In this document: positions 36,823 through 47,630 of the stretch, piece by piece | Position numbering within the stretch: position 1 is the stretch's first letter | How the letters are laid out: the number at the start of each line of letters is the position of its first letter | Assembly (NCBI GenBank): GCA_029255645.1 | Contig: JANLJE010000028.1 | Location: 1 to 59,895 of the forward strand | Length of the DNA stretch: 59,895 nt | Direction of reading: 5' to 3' | From: Comamonadaceae bacterium | Lineage (GTDB): Bacteria; Pseudomonadota; Gammaproteobacteria; Burkholderiales; Rhodocyclaceae | Made by a program: the position numbers and the translations under genes | Notes under the pieces: model-generated | Seen by the model: only the letters and a program-made list of their open reading frames with translations | Told to the model about the DNA's origin: nothing | Databases searched by the model: none

Positions 36823-38164
36823 GGTTTATAGTGCGGCGTATTGGCAAATGGTTCGAGCCTGGTCGCTACTTCGCCTTCGTAACGGGCCTGTTCAGGGGTG
36901 ACGGGCGAGAGAATCCGCACGCCACCTTCCGGGTGTTCATGACTCGGCTCCCAGGTGGCGATGTAGACCGTCTGCTGCAAATGGTGACTGACCGGGTCGA
37001 TGTAGGCGGGATGGTCCTGCATCCGTTCCTTCGCCGTCCACCTGGACGTTTCCAGCTGCCGGATCACGGCATGGTTATCCGTGGTGCCGGCACGCTCGAT
37101 TGCGCTCAGCAACGCCTGGGTCGCCAGGTACGCGGAATGGGTGACATCCCCCGGATAGTCGATACGGGTGTGGCCGTAACGCTGGCGATACCGCGCCACG
37201 AAATCCGCCGTTCCCGGCGTGTCCAGATTCCAGGCCCAGGTGGTGCCGTACAAGGGTCGCGGCGTGCCGGGTGCCGGGTACATCTCTTCCCAGTCCACTT
37301 CCCCCACCACCCATGCCTGGCGCTTGAAGACTTCCGGATCGATTTGCGAGAAGAGTTTGATCTGGTTGCTGCCGCTGATATTCACTGCAACGACACCCGC
37401 ACGTTTGCTCTCCACCTCTCGAAGCGCGGTTTGTGGATCGCGCAGTGTCACGGGAACGACGACCTCACCCACCACGTTTCCCCCATACTCCTCGATGTAT
37501 TGCCTCGACGCTTGCGCACTGCTATGGCCCCAGGTGTTGTCTTCGGTGAGCAACACGACCCGCTTCGACTCCCTTTGCTGCAGCGCGTACTTGAGCAAGG
37601 CCCGATTGAAGTTCGCCGCATTGGCATCGAAAACGAATTTGGTCCGGTGCGCATTTTCCACCGACTCCGACGGCGACGAGGAATTGGTATTGATGAAGAT
37701 CACGCCGTATTTCTGGCAAACGGCGGACATGCTCGCCGCAACGCCCGAATCGATGGCGCCCAGCATGAAACCGATCTTGTTATCGACGATCAGGGAGTTT
37801 GCGACTTCCGCCGCCTTTTGGGGATCGAGGGTGGGATTCCGGGTAAGTAGAACGACCTGCCGTCCGAGGACGCCGCCGCGGACGTTCACTTCCTCGATGG
37901 CCATCTCCGCCCCACGCCGATCGGACTCGGCGTGCAGGGCAAAGCGACCCGTTGTCGGCGCCACATGCGCAATGAGGATGGGGTCTTGGGCTCCGGCGTT
38001 GGTAACGCCGATGACGCCAGACAGGGTCAGGGCCGCCAGAATGAATCGATGAATGAACCGGTACAACCCGCTGAACCGGTACAACCCGCTGAATCGGTAC
38101 AACCCACATGGGACGTCACGCCGACGCCCTGGCCTGAAACGGTGGACAGCTTCCTTCAAGGTCA
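36819..38164 (-). CDS. Periplasmic ligand-binding protein (branched-chain amino acid/urea type)
   Basis: About 448 residues, type I periplasmic-binding fold of the LivJ/UrtA kind: ILIAHVAPTTGRFALHAESDRRGAEMAIEEVN, VGEVVVPVTLRDPQTALREV, DYPGDVTHSAYLATQALL. No ABC permease or ATPase genes are nearby; instead the coupled downstream gene is a membrane GGDEF-EAL protein, pointing to sensing rather than transport. The ATG at 38164 (AGGAGG only 2 bases away, unusually close) gives a long basic N-region with a triple LYRFSG/LYRFIH repeat before the signal peptide. A TTG in the repeat could be the true start. Confidence 0.85.
38056..38106. repeat. 2.8 x 18-bp tandem repeat in the binding-protein signal region
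   Basis: AACCGGTACAACCCGCTG occurs twice exactly and then partially. On the coding strand each copy encodes LYRFSG and brings a TTG codon that could serve as an alternative start. Confidence 0.93.
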
Positions 38165-38424
38165 TTTCCTCCTGCCAGTGCTCTTTGTTCCAGGGTGAGC
38201 TCGTGCCTGTCCATCCATGGCTGAAGGTGATCGAAGTCAGCGAAGTCAGTGCCGGCCCACCGCGGCCACCATACTGATTGGCTGCGGCGCATTCTACCAC
38301 GGCGGCGGTTTGGCGTGCCGTCGGGCCGGCGCAAGGCGAATGTCTGTCCATGACCGTCATGGTCCTGAATCCGTACCCATAAAGTCCTTGCCCAGCTTCA
38401 GCACGTTACGGCTCCCGCCATCTG

Positions 38425-38502
38425 CTATGCAGGCCTGCGCATGCACACCTCATGCGGAACCCGGGCGCCGATACGGTCCTGCTTGACAACTGTGGTACCC
38501 AT
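38425..38502 (-). pseudogene. N-terminal remnant of a DUF1778/TacA-type antitoxin gene
   Basis: ATG at 38502 with GGAGG five bases upstream; reads MGTTVVKQDRIGARVPHEV, the expected opening of a DUF1778 ribbon-helix-helix antitoxin, then diverges and stops at TAG 38425-38427. The rest of the antitoxin and any GNAT toxin partner are missing. Confidence 0.5.
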
Positions 38503-38586
38503 ATGAACCTCCAGCAATGATCTGATCGCCCAGTCTTAATAAACGAGTTGCGCTGCCAACCGCCGGAACTGGCGCGGCGGACAAGA

Positions 38587-38626
38587 AAAAAACCCAAGAA
38601 AAAACCCAACCGGTCAGGGTCGGGTT
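38587..38626 (-). terminator. Intrinsic terminator after the second CAU tRNA
   Basis: On the minus strand AACCCGACC pairs with GGTTGGGTT (one G-U pair) and is followed by TTTTTTC and a second T-run. Confidence 0.82.
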
Positions 38627-38634
38627 TCAGAAAT

Positions 38635-38713
<79 letters not shown>

Positions 38714-38735
38714 GTACTTTGAAAACGGCGGTGCA

Positions 38736-40757
<2,022 letters not shown>

Positions 40758-40790
40758 GACTACCTGCCAGCGGAATTCGGAAAACCGTAG

Positions 40791-40811
40791 ATTATACCAT
40801 CACTTAGTGAT
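40791..40811 (-). promoter_or_regulatory. rpoD-proximal promoter with palindromic spacer
   Basis: TATAAT (minus strand, 40791-40796) lies 34 bp before the rpoD ATG. A perfect 13-bp dyad ATCACT-T-AGTGAT (40799-40811) fills the spacer and includes the dnaG stop codon. The -35 is weak, so the dyad may be an activator or repressor site. Confidence 0.55.
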
Positions 40812-42534
40812 CTTTTTTCAGCGCGAGAAGGGATAGGTAATTCTGCTTCTCTTCCTCGCTCAAGCCGGCAACGCCAAATTGGCGGGCCTTGGCTTGCAGG
40901 ACCGCAAAGGCGGCTTTCTGGCTGCCTTCTTGCAGGCGTCCCAACGTGGCCTCGAATTCGGTTTCCACATACGCTTCGTCCATGTCGGTGCCCAGGAGTT
41001 CCCCGGCCAGGGCTTCCAGCTGGCTTTCCAGCGGGTGGCCGCGCAGGGCCTCGCGCAGCTGGCCGTAGGCGGGATTGGCCGGCAGGCCGGGCAGGCGCTC
41101 GATGATGGCGGCGAGAATGGCCCGTTCGCTGCCCGGCACGACCCGCTCCAGGGGAATGCGGGCGGCCAGGGCGGGCTGCAGTAACACCAGGCGCAGCAGG
41201 ATGCGGGCCAGGGAAGGCGCCTGACGCGGTGCCCTGGGCGGCGCGGGGGGGGCGTAGCCGCGGATGTCGCAGAGGCGCTCCACCTCCGTCTGGGTAAAGC
41301 CGCTGGCTGCGGCCAGGCGTTTCACCAGTTGCAGGCGCAGGAGCGGCGTGGGCAAGCGGGTGAGCAGGGGCTTGGCCTCGTGGATCAGCCGGGCCTTGCC
41401 TTCGGAGCTGGTGAGGTCGCAGCGCTGCCCCAGTTCCCGCAGCAGGAAGTCGGAGAGGGGCGTGGCCTGGGCGATCAGGGTCGAAAAGGCTTCCCTGCCG
41501 GACTGGCGCACGAAGCTGTCCGGGTCTTCCGGGTCGGGCAGGAAGGCGAAGCCGACGGACTTGTTGTCGGCCAGGGCTTCCAGGCTGTTTTCCAGGGCGC
41601 GCCAGGCCGCCTTGCGCCCGGCATTGTCGCCGTCGAAGCAGTAGACAATGCGGTCCACCTGTTTCAGGAGTTTCTGGACGTGGGTGGCGGTGGTGGCGGT
41701 GCCCAGGGTGGCCACGGCGTTGCCGACCTCGTGCTGGGCCAGGGCCACGACGTCCATGTAGCCTTCCACCACGATCACCCGGTTTTCTTCCCGCAGGGCC
41801 TGGCGAGCCTGGGGCAGGCCGTACACTTCCCGGCCCTTTTCGAAGATCGGGGTTTCCGGAGAGTTCAAGTATTTGGGTTCCCCCTGGCCGATGATGCGGC
41901 CGCCAAAGGCGATCACCTCTCCCTTGGGGTTGATGATGGGGAACATGATCCGGTCCCGGAAACGGTCATAGCGCCGGCCCTGTTCATTCTCGATCACCAG
42001 CCCGGCGGCGGCCAGTTCCGGGGCTTCGTAATGAGGGAAGGCGGCGGCCAGGTTCTGCCAGCCCTCCGGGGCGTAGCCGATGCCGAAGCGGGCGCAGATT
42101 TCCCCGCTCAGGCCCCGGCCCTTCAGGTAATCGATGGCCTTGGGGCTCTGCTTCAACTGGTCTTTGTAATACTGGGCGGCCCGGGCCATGATTTCTGTTA
42201 ACTGGCGGATGCTGCCCCGGTCTTCCTGGGGAGCGCCCCGCTCCTGTTCCGGCACCGGCATGCCCATCTTGCCGGCCAGTTCCTTGACCGCATCCACGAA
42301 GCCCAGTCCCTGGTATTCCATGAGAAAGCTGATGGCGGTGCCGTGGGCGCCGCAGCCGAAGCAGTGGTAGAACTGCTTGGTGGGGCTCACCGTGAAGGAG
42401 GGCGTCTTCTCGTTATGGAAGGGGCAGCAGGCGCTGTAATTGGCGCCGGCTTTCTTGAGGCGGACGTAGCCGTCGATCAGGTCCACGATATCGACCCGGT
42501 CCAGCAGGTCCTGGATGAAGGACGCCGGGATCAT
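40804..42534 (-). CDS. dnaG: DNA primase
   Basis: 576-residue primase that makes RNA primers at the replication fork. N-terminal CHC2 zinc domain with C37, H40, C58 and C61 (CCPFHNEKTPSF ... CFGCGAHG), TOPRIM catalytic core with VVEGYMDVVAL and FDGDNAGRKA, and a C-terminal DnaB-interacting region. Encoded 10 bp after yqeY in the macromolecular synthesis operon. Confidence 0.98.
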   Translation of the reverse strand: MIPASFIQDLLDRVDIVDLIDGYVRLKKAGANYSACCPFHNEKTPSFTVSPTKQFYHCFGCGAHGTAISFLMEYQGLGFVDAVKELAGKMGMPVPEQERGAPQEDRGSIRQLTEIMARAAQYYKDQLKQSPKAIDYLKGRGLSGEICARFGIGYAPEGWQNLAAAFPHYEAPELAAAGLVIENEQGRRYDRFRDRIMFPIINPKGEVIAFGGRIIGQGEPKYLNSPETPIFEKGREVYGLPQARQALREENRVIVVEGYMDVVALAQHEVGNAVATLGTATTATHVQKLLKQVDRIVYCFDGDNAGRKAAWRALENSLEALADNKSVGFAFLPDPEDPDSFVRQSGREAFSTLIAQATPLSDFLLRELGQRCDLTSSEGKARLIHEAKPLLTRLPTPLLRLQLVKRLAAASGFTQTEVERLCDIRGYAPPAPPRAPRQAPSLARILLRLVLLQPALAARIPLERVVPGSERAILAAIIERLPGLPANPAYGQLREALRGHPLESQLEALAGELLGTDMDEAYVETEFEATLGRLQEGSQKAAFAVLQAKARQFGVAGLSEEEKQNYLSLLALKKDH

Positions 42535-42544
42535 GGGCGGAGGA

Positions 42545-42988
42545 TCAGCCCAGGCGGGCCTTGACCAGTTTCGAGACCCGTGCCATATCGGCCTTGCCGG
42601 CCAGTTGCGGCTTCAGTACGGCCATCAGCTTGCCCATGTCGGCGGCGCTGGCGGCGCCTGTGGCCGCCATGGCGGCGTCGATGGCGGCATTGATCCCGGC
42701 TTCATCCATTTTCTCGGGCAGGTAGGCGGCCAGAACAGTGATTTCAGCTTGCTCCACCTCGGCCAGGTCGGTGCGGCCCGCGGCCTGATACTGGCTGAGG
42801 CTGTCCTTCCTCTGCTTGGTCATCTTCTCGATGACGGCCACGATGGCGGCATCGTCCAGCTCCGTGCGCTCATCCACTTCCTTTTGCTTGATGGCGGCCA
42901 GGAGCAGGCGGATGGCGCCGAGGCGCAGGGTTTCCCTGGCCTTCATGGCCGTTTTCATGTCTTCGGTAATGCGGGCTTTGAGTGTCAT
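42545..42988 (-). CDS. yqeY: GatB/YqeY domain protein
   Basis: 147-residue YqeY-family protein sharing the tRNA-binding tail domain of GatB: MTLKARITEDMKTAMKARE, LRLGAIRLLLAAIKQKEVDER, AYLPEKMDE and GKLMAVLKPQL. It often sits between rpsU and dnaG, as here. I chose the ATG at 42988; longer starts enter repetitive spacer. Its exact role (amidation quality control or tRNA binding) is not settled. Confidence 0.92.
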   Translation of the reverse strand: MTLKARITEDMKTAMKARETLRLGAIRLLLAAIKQKEVDERTELDDAAIVAVIEKMTKQRKDSLSQYQAAGRTDLAEVEQAEITVLAAYLPEKMDEAGINAAIDAAMAATGAASAADMGKLMAVLKPQLAGKADMARVSKLVKARLG

Positions 42989-43026
42989 TTTCGGGTCGGG
43001 CGTGGAGGGGGTCGGGCCGGTGGGGA

Positions 43027-43052
43027 TCGGGATCAAGTCTCGGGATCAAGTT
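43027..43052. repeat. 2 x 13-bp near-perfect tandem repeat upstream of yqeY
   Basis: TCGGGATCAAGTC followed by TCGGGATCAAGTT, in the rpsU-yqeY spacer. Confidence 0.85.
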
Positions 43053-43056
43053 CAAG

Positions 43057-43090
43057 TAAAAGCCGCCAGGCTGGAAGCAATCTGGCGGCT
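43057..43090 (-). terminator. Terminator/attenuator between rpsU and yqeY
   Basis: On the minus strand AGCCGCCAG pairs with CTGGCGGCT, followed by TTTTA. It lies 40 bp after rpsU, mirroring the partial terminator after rpsU in enterobacterial versions of this operon, and would lower dnaG/rpoD expression relative to S21. Confidence 0.85.
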
Positions 43091-43130
43091 CTTGTTGCCT
43101 GCTTGAGGATGGAATGAAGGATGAACTGAA

Positions 43131-43343
43131 TCAGAACATCTTCGGCGGCAGGGTCATGCTACGGATACGCTTGTGGTGGCGCTTGACTGCGGCAGCCGCT
43201 TTGCGTTTGCGTTCGGAGGTGGGCTTTTCGTAAAACTCACGGGCGCGAAGTTCGGTCAGCAGACCGGTTTTTTCGACAGCACGCTTGAAGCGGCGGATGG
43301 CTACCTCGAACGGCTCGTTTTCCTTGACGCGAATGCTTGGCAT
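43131..43343 (-). CDS. rpsU: 30S ribosomal protein S21
   Basis: 70-residue S21: [21 protein letters not shown] start, [12 protein letters not shown] and a basic tail ending LPPKMF. I chose the ATG at 43343 (the track frame is open three codons further). First gene of rpsU-yqeY-dnaG-rpoD. Confidence 0.98.
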   Translation of the reverse strand: MPSIRVKENEPFEVAIRRFKRAVEKTGLLTELRAREFYEKPTSERKRKAAAAVKRHHKRIRSMTLPPKMF

Positions 43344-43421
43344 TGAAATCACCCCCTTCCGCTTGGGCAGCGTCGCTTGCCCGGTAAATTTTGCTCCGTC
43401 ACGAATGGACGAAAGGTGAGC

Positions 43422-43450
43422 ATTCTACGCGCGGTGTCCGTCATGAACAA
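43422..43450 (-). promoter_or_regulatory. rpsU operon promoter
   Basis: Minus strand TTGTTC (43445-43450), 17-bp spacer, TAGAAT (43422-43427). It overlaps the divergent tsaD promoter, so the two may compete. Confidence 0.7.
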
Positions 43451-43451
43451 G

Positions 43452-43460
43452 TGCTAAAAT
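43452..43460 (+). promoter_or_regulatory. Extended -10 of tsaD, probably giving a leaderless mRNA
   Basis: TGC-TAAAAT ends 8 bp before the tsaD ATG at 43469 and has no Shine-Dalgarno sequence between them. Confidence 0.6.
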
Positions 43461-43468
43461 CGCGCCCC

Positions 43469-44515
43469 ATGCGAGTTCTTGGTATTGAATCTTCCTGCGA
43501 CGAAACCGGCCTGGCCCTCTATGACACGGAACGGGGCCTGCTCGCCCATGCCCTGCACAGTCAGGTCGCCCTGCATGCGGAATACGGCGGCGTCGTGCCC
43601 GAGCTGGCCTCCCGGGACCACATCCGCCGCCTGGTGTCCTTGCTGCGGCAGGTCCTGAAAGAGAGTGCCAGCACGCTGGCGGAGGTGGATGCCGTGGCCT
43701 ACACCCAGGGCCCCGGCCTGGCCGGAGCGCTGCTCGTAGGCTCGGCCTTTGCCGAAGGGCTGGCTGCCAGCCTGGGCAAGCCGACCCTGCCCGTGCACCA
43801 CCTGGAAGGGCATCTGCTCTCTCCCCTGCTGGCCCAGGAGCCGCCGGAGTTTCCCTTCGTGGCCTTGCTGGTGTCCGGCGGTCACACCCAGCTCATGGCC
43901 GTGGCCGGCGTCGGCCAGTACGAACTCCTGGGGGAGACCCTGGACGATGCGGCGGGCGAGGCGTTCGACAAGACCGCCAAGCTCCTGGGGCTAGGCTACC
44001 CGGGCGGCCCGGCCCTGTCGCAACTGGCCGCCACCGGCCGGCCCGGGGTCTTCGATCTGCCCCGGCCCATGCTCCATTCCGGCGACTTCAATTTCAGCTT
44101 TGCCGGCCTCAAGACCGCCGTGCTCACCCTGGTGCGGAACAAGGCAGAAAATCGGGCAGAAAACCGGCCCGATTTCCAGGCCGATTTCCAGGCCGATGTG
44201 GCCCGCGCTTTTCAGGACGCCCTGGTGGAAGTGCTGGTGAAAAAATCCCTCGCCGCCTTGAAGCATACCGGCATGCAGCGCCTGGTGGTGGCGGGCGGCG
44301 TCGGGGCCAATCGCCAGTTGCGCCAGGCGCTGAATGAAGCCGCCGCCAAGCGCCGCTGCCGGGTCTATTACCCGGAACTGGAATTCTGTACCGACAACGG
44401 TGCCATGATTGCCTTTGCCGGGGCGATGCGCCTCATGGCCGGCGCCCTGGCCAAGCCCGCCGGCGGGTTTGCGGTACGGCCCCGCTGGCCCTTGAACGAC
44501 CTGATGGGCGCCTGA
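43469..44515 (+). CDS. tsaD: tRNA N6-threonylcarbamoyladenosine transferase TsaD
   Basis: 348-residue catalytic subunit for the t6A37 modification. The metal-binding [11 protein letters not shown]-terminal [37 protein letters not shown] and C-terminal [13 protein letters not shown] motifs are all present. The helical insert around residues 225-245 ([25 protein letters not shown]) is built from two pairs of 12-bp tandem duplications, lengthening a surface helix without breaking the frame. Start chosen from the [10 protein letters not shown] spacing. Confidence 0.97.
   Translation: MRVLGIESSCDETGLALYDTERGLLAHALHSQVALHAEYGGVVPELASRDHIRRLVSLLRQVLKESASTLAEVDAVAYTQGPGLAGALLVGSAFAEGLAASLGKPTLPVHHLEGHLLSPLLAQEPPEFPFVALLVSGGHTQLMAVAGVGQYELLGETLDDAAGEAFDKTAKLLGLGYPGGPALSQLAATGRPGVFDLPRPMLHSGDFNFSFAGLKTAVLTLVRNKAENRAENRPDFQADFQADVARAFQDALVEVLVKKSLAALKHTGMQRLVVAGGVGANRQLRQALNEAAAKRRCRVYYPELEFCTDNGAMIAFAGAMRLMAGALAKPAGGFAVRPRWPLNDLMGA
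44144..44194. repeat. Two 2 x 12-bp in-frame tandem duplications inside tsaD
   Basis: GCAGAAAATCGG/GCAGAAAACCGG (44144-44167) and GATTTCCAGGCC twice (44171-44194), encoding AENR AENR and DFQA DFQA. Confidence 0.93.
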
Positions 44516-44580
44516 CCTCCGCCGATTCGTTCTTGGGCGTTCGGGCCTCGCCGGTCGACGCCATTGCCTGGCCGGGCAGG

Positions 44581-44630
44581 CCCATTCGACAAGCCCATTC
44601 GACAAGCCGGCAAGCCGGCAAGCCGGCAAG
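44581..44630. repeat. Nested tandem repeats in the tsaD-plsY spacer
   Basis: CCCATTCGACAAG twice (44581-44606), then CCGGCAAG three times (44607-44630), between convergent genes. Confidence 0.92.
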
Positions 44631-44673
44631 CCCTGAGCGTCCGGAATCCGGACGGAATCGTCTGGCGTCTGCC

Positions 44674-45291
44674 TCAAGCTTGGTTCTTGCTGCCGATCTT
44701 CGTTTCCTGACCGGCCAGGAGGCGCTGGATATTGCCCCGGTGCTTCATGAGCAGGGCGAGGCTGATGACCAGAATCACGCCGGTGTAGTCTTCTGCCCCA
44801 GCAAACAGCATGGCGTAGGCGGGGGCGAGCAGGGCGGCGACGATGGCGGCCAGGGAGGAATAGCGGCTCAGGTAGGCGGTGGCGAGCCAGGTGGCGAGGG
44901 TGGCGAGGCCGACCCAGGGCGCGAGGGCGAGCAGCACCCCGGCGGCGGTGGCGACGCCCTTGCCACCCTTGAATTTGAGGAAGACCGGGTAGAGGTGGCC
45001 GAGGAATACGGCCAGGGCCACGAGGCCGACGGTCTGTTCTGGTAACGCCAGAGCCCGGGCCGCCAGAACGGCCGCCGTGCCTTTGAGGGCATCCCCCAGC
45101 AGGGTGAACAGGGCCGCCTTCTTGTTGCCGCTGCGTAGCACATTGGTGGCGCCCGGGTTGCCGGAGCCGTAGGTGCGCGGGTCGGCGAGCTTGAACAGCC
45201 TGGCGCCGAGCACGGCAAAGGAGACGGAACCAAGCAGGTAGGCGGCGAGGCAGGCAAAGAGGGAGGGCAGCGCAGGGCTCATGGCAGGCAA
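44674..45291 (-). CDS. plsY: Glycerol-3-phosphate acyltransferase PlsY
   Basis: 205-residue polytopic membrane enzyme that transfers acyl from acyl-phosphate to glycerol-3-phosphate. Family motifs are visible: [42 protein letters not shown], within about five hydrophobic segments. Start at 45291 or an in-frame ATG at 45282 is equally plausible. Divergent from folB. Confidence 0.95.
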   Translation of the reverse strand: MPAMSPALPSLFACLAAYLLGSVSFAVLGARLFKLADPRTYGSGNPGATNVLRSGNKKAALFTLLGDALKGTAAVLAARALALPEQTVGLVALAVFLGHLYPVFLKFKGGKGVATAAGVLLALAPWVGLATLATWLATAYLSRYSSLAAIVAALLAPAYAMLFAGAEDYTGVILVISLALLMKHRGNIQRLLAGQETKIGSKNQA

Positions 45292-45329
45292 GAAGGCGTG
45301 GTGGGCTGGGTTACAATGCGGCGCCAGAT

Positions 45330-45351
45330 TCTACACTCCCTCTACACTCCC
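45330..45351. repeat. 2 x 11-bp perfect tandem repeat in the folB leader
   Basis: TCTACACTCCC twice, immediately upstream of the folB start codon. It could alter leader structure if copy number varied. Confidence 0.9.
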
Positions 45352-45357
45352 GCCCCC

Positions 45358-45708
45358 ATGGACATCATCTTTATCGAGGAATTGCGCGCCGAAACCTGGA
45401 TCGGCATCTACCCGCGGGAGAAGGCCATGCCGCAAACGGTGGTGCTGGATATCCAGATGGGGGTCTCTACCGCCTCGGCCGGGGCGAGCGACGATATCCG
45501 CGACACCATCGACTACGCCGTGGTCAGCGAGCGTTTGCGCGAGGAGCTTGCCGCCCGTCACTTCAATCTGCTGGAAAAGCTGGCCGAATTCGTCGCCACC
45601 TTGATCCTGGAGGACTATGCCGCCCAGTGGGTGCGCATCTCCGTGGCCAAACTCGGGATGATGCCGGGCGTGAAGCGGGTGGGCGTCATCATCGAGCGTT
45701 CGGCCTGA
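45358..45708 (+). CDS. folB: Dihydroneopterin aldolase
   Basis: 116-residue folate-pathway enzyme converting dihydroneopterin to 6-hydroxymethyl-dihydropterin. It shows the typical MDIIFIEELRAETWIGIYPREK start, DTIDYAVVSERL, NLLEKLAEFVATLIL and the catalytic-region V-A-K-L-G. I chose the ATG at 45358; longer frames run into the repeat leader. A TACAAT at 45312-45317 may be its -10. Convergent with ybaK, stop to stop with no spacer. Confidence 0.93.
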   Translation: MDIIFIEELRAETWIGIYPREKAMPQTVVLDIQMGVSTASAGASDDIRDTIDYAVVSERLREELAARHFNLLEKLAEFVATLILEDYAAQWVRISVAKLGMMPGVKRVGVIIERSA

Positions 45709-46200
45709 TCATTTCTCCAGGGCCACGCTCACCTGGGTGGGATCGAGCAGGCGAATCAGGTCGTGGGGATGGAGGCCCACGAGAAAGCCGCGGCGGCCGC
45801 CGTTGATGTAGATCAGCGGCAGGTCGAGGATGGTCTTTTCCAGAAACACCGGCAGGGCCTTTTTCGTGCCGAAGGGGCTGGTGCCGCCCACCGGGTAAGC
45901 TGTATGACGCTGGGCCACTTCCGGCTTGCAGGGTTCGACCTTTTTCACGCCCGCCTGGCGCGCCAGTTCCTTGGCGGAGACCTTCCGGTCCCCGTGCATC
46001 AGCACGATCAGGGGCCTGGCCTCCTCGTCCTGGAAGACCAGGGTCTTTACCACCGCGTGTTCATCGACATTGAGGCTGCTGGCCGAGACCGCTGTGCCGC
46101 CATGCTCCACGTAGTCATAGAGGTGGGTGGAAAACGCCACCTCGTGCTGGCGCAGGAAGCGGGTGGCCGGGGTTTCGGGGGTGTGGGTGTCGTGTTTCAT
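45709..46200 (-). CDS. ybaK: Cys-tRNA(Pro) deacylase YbaK/EbsC
   Basis: 163-residue trans-editing protein of the INS superfamily that hydrolyses mischarged Cys-tRNA(Pro). HAVVKTLVF, HGDRKVSAKELAR with the catalytic-region lysine, and GGTSPFGTKK mark the YbaK branch. The gene stops exactly next to folB. Confidence 0.93.
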   Translation of the reverse strand: MKHDTHTPETPATRFLRQHEVAFSTHLYDYVEHGGTAVSASSLNVDEHAVVKTLVFQDEEARPLIVLMHGDRKVSAKELARQAGVKKVEPCKPEVAQRHTAYPVGGTSPFGTKKALPVFLEKTILDLPLIYINGGRRGFLVGLHPHDLIRLLDPTQVSVALEK

Positions 46201-46219
46201 AAATGGGGATCGTAGGGGT

Positions 46220-47155
46220 TCAGCCTCTGGGATGGTGCACGCGGTGGAGCTGCTTTAGCCGTTCCCGCGCCACGTGGGTATAAATCTGGGTGGTGGTGAT
46301 GTCGGTATGGCCCAGGAGTAATTGCACCACCCGCAGGTCGGCGCCGTGGTTGAGCAGGTGGGTGGCGAAGGCGTGCCGCAGCACATGCGGGGAGAGCCGT
46401 TCCCGGGGGATGCCGGCCCGGAGGGCGTAGCCCTTGATCAGGGTCCAGAACATCTGCCGGGTCATGGGGGCGGCCCGGGCGGTGACGAACACGGCGTTGC
46501 AGGGTCGCTCCCCCAGCAATGCCCGGCGGCCTTCCCGGATGAAACGCTGCAGCCAGTCGAGCGCCTCTTCGCCCAGCGGCACGAGGCGCTCCTTGCTGCC
46601 CTTGCCCATGACCCGCAGCACGCCTTCGTTGAAGCCGATTTCATGGAGCTTGAGGCCCACCAGTTCGGAGGCCCTGAGGCCGGTGGCGTAGAGGGTTTCG
46701 AGCATGGCCCGGTCGCGCTGGCCCAGGGGGGTATCGATGTCCGGGGCCTTGAGCAGGGCTTCCACCTGGGCTTCCGAGAGGGTCTTGGGCAGGCGCCCCG
46801 GGGTGATGGGGCGGGAGAGCCGGCCGGTGGGGTCGGTAGCGATGCGGCCGCGGCTCACCTGCCAGCGATAGAAGCGGCGCAGGCTGGAAAGATAGCGGGC
46901 TTGCGAGGTGGCCTTTTTCTCCTGGGCGAGCCGGGCCACGAAGGCGAGCAGGTCGGCTTCGCCGGCCTGGAGCAGGGCCGGGCGGTTTGTTTCGGCCAGC
47001 CAGCGCCCGAGGGCCGTCAGGTCGGCCCGGTAGCTGTCCAGGGTGGTCTTGGCGAGCCCGTCTTCGAGCCACAGGGCGTCGCAGAAAGTGTCGATGTCGG
47101 CCAGGTCCGCCGGGCGCAGCGGCGCCGGGGCTTTAGCGCTTGGCTCCGGCTTCAT
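46220..47155 (-). CDS. xerD: Site-specific tyrosine recombinase XerD
   Basis: 311-residue tyrosine recombinase acting with XerC at dif. Catalytic residues are in place: R in YATGLRASELVGL, K in GKGSKERLVPLG, HVLRHAFATHLL (H and R), H in LLGHTDITTTQIY and Y in YTHVARERL. The complete SAM-like N-terminal domain and XerD-like segments argue against a phage integrase. It overlaps ogt by 23 bp. Confidence 0.94.
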   Translation of the reverse strand: MKPEPSAKAPAPLRPADLADIDTFCDALWLEDGLAKTTLDSYRADLTALGRWLAETNRPALLQAGEADLLAFVARLAQEKKATSQARYLSSLRRFYRWQVSRGRIATDPTGRLSRPITPGRLPKTLSEAQVEALLKAPDIDTPLGQRDRAMLETLYATGLRASELVGLKLHEIGFNEGVLRVMGKGSKERLVPLGEEALDWLQRFIREGRRALLGERPCNAVFVTARAAPMTRQMFWTLIKGYALRAGIPRERLSPHVLRHAFATHLLNHGADLRVVQLLLGHTDITTTQIYTHVARERLKQLHRVHHPRG

Positions 47156-47630
47156 GGGCGAGGAGCCAGCGTTTCACATCGAGGAGAAAACCGCCCCGGG
47201 CCCGGTTGAAGCCGCCCAGGCCGCCGTGGGCGGCGAGGACCCGGTGACAGGGCACGATCAGGGGCAGGGGGTTGGCGCCACAGGCACCGCCCACGGCCCG
47301 GGGGGCGCTGCCGAGGGCTTGGGCGAGTTCGCCGTAGCTGCGGCTTTCGCCCAGGGGAATGGCGGCGATCTGCTGCCAGACCCGGTGCTGGAAGGGGGTG
47401 CCCCGGGGCGCGAGGGGGAGGTCGAAGTGCACGCGCGGATCGGCCAGCCAGGCGGCCAGTTGCCGGGCGGCTTCGGCCGCCAGCGGGGTGCGGCCGGGCC
47501 GGGCCGGGCAGGGCTCGAGCAACCCGATGCGGCTTACGGCCCCGGCGCGGCAGGAGAGCCCCAGGGCAAAGCCGGGAGCTTCGACGAGGGCATCCCAGGT
47601 GGGGGGCAAATCAGCTGCGCACGTGGCCAT
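47133..47630 (-). CDS. ogt: Methylated-DNA--[protein]-cysteine S-methyltransferase
   Basis: 165-residue suicide enzyme repairing O6-alkylguanine. The acceptor motif PCHRVL is intact, with [24 protein letters not shown] (helix-turn-helix) before it and GGFNRARG after. No Ada-type N-terminal zinc domain is present. It overlaps xerD downstream and proA upstream, so the three form one transcript. Confidence 0.92.
   Translation of the reverse strand: MATCAADLPPTWDALVEAPGFALGLSCRAGAVSRIGLLEPCPARPGRTPLAAEAARQLAAWLADPRVHFDLPLAPRGTPFQHRVWQQIAAIPLGESRSYGELAQALGSAPRAVGGACGANPLPLIVPCHRVLAAHGGLGGFNRARGGFLLDVKRWLLAHEAGAKR

Larger units (their letters stand above)
38165..38634. other. Gene-poor spacer before the second tRNA
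   Basis: About 470 bp without an intact gene. It holds a remnant antitoxin start (38425-38502), a 13-bp palindrome CATGAC-C-GTCATG near 38350, and the tRNA terminator. An open frame at 38406-38609 (minus) is not protein-like and runs through the terminator. Confidence 0.6.

Noticed and set aside
38406-38609. 67-residue minus-strand ORF
   Set aside because: Spans the tRNA terminator and its poly-T run; amino-acid composition not protein-like.
46220-47155. Phage or island integrase
   Set aside because: Length, operon context and full XerD-type motifs mark the core recombinase, far from the accessory block.
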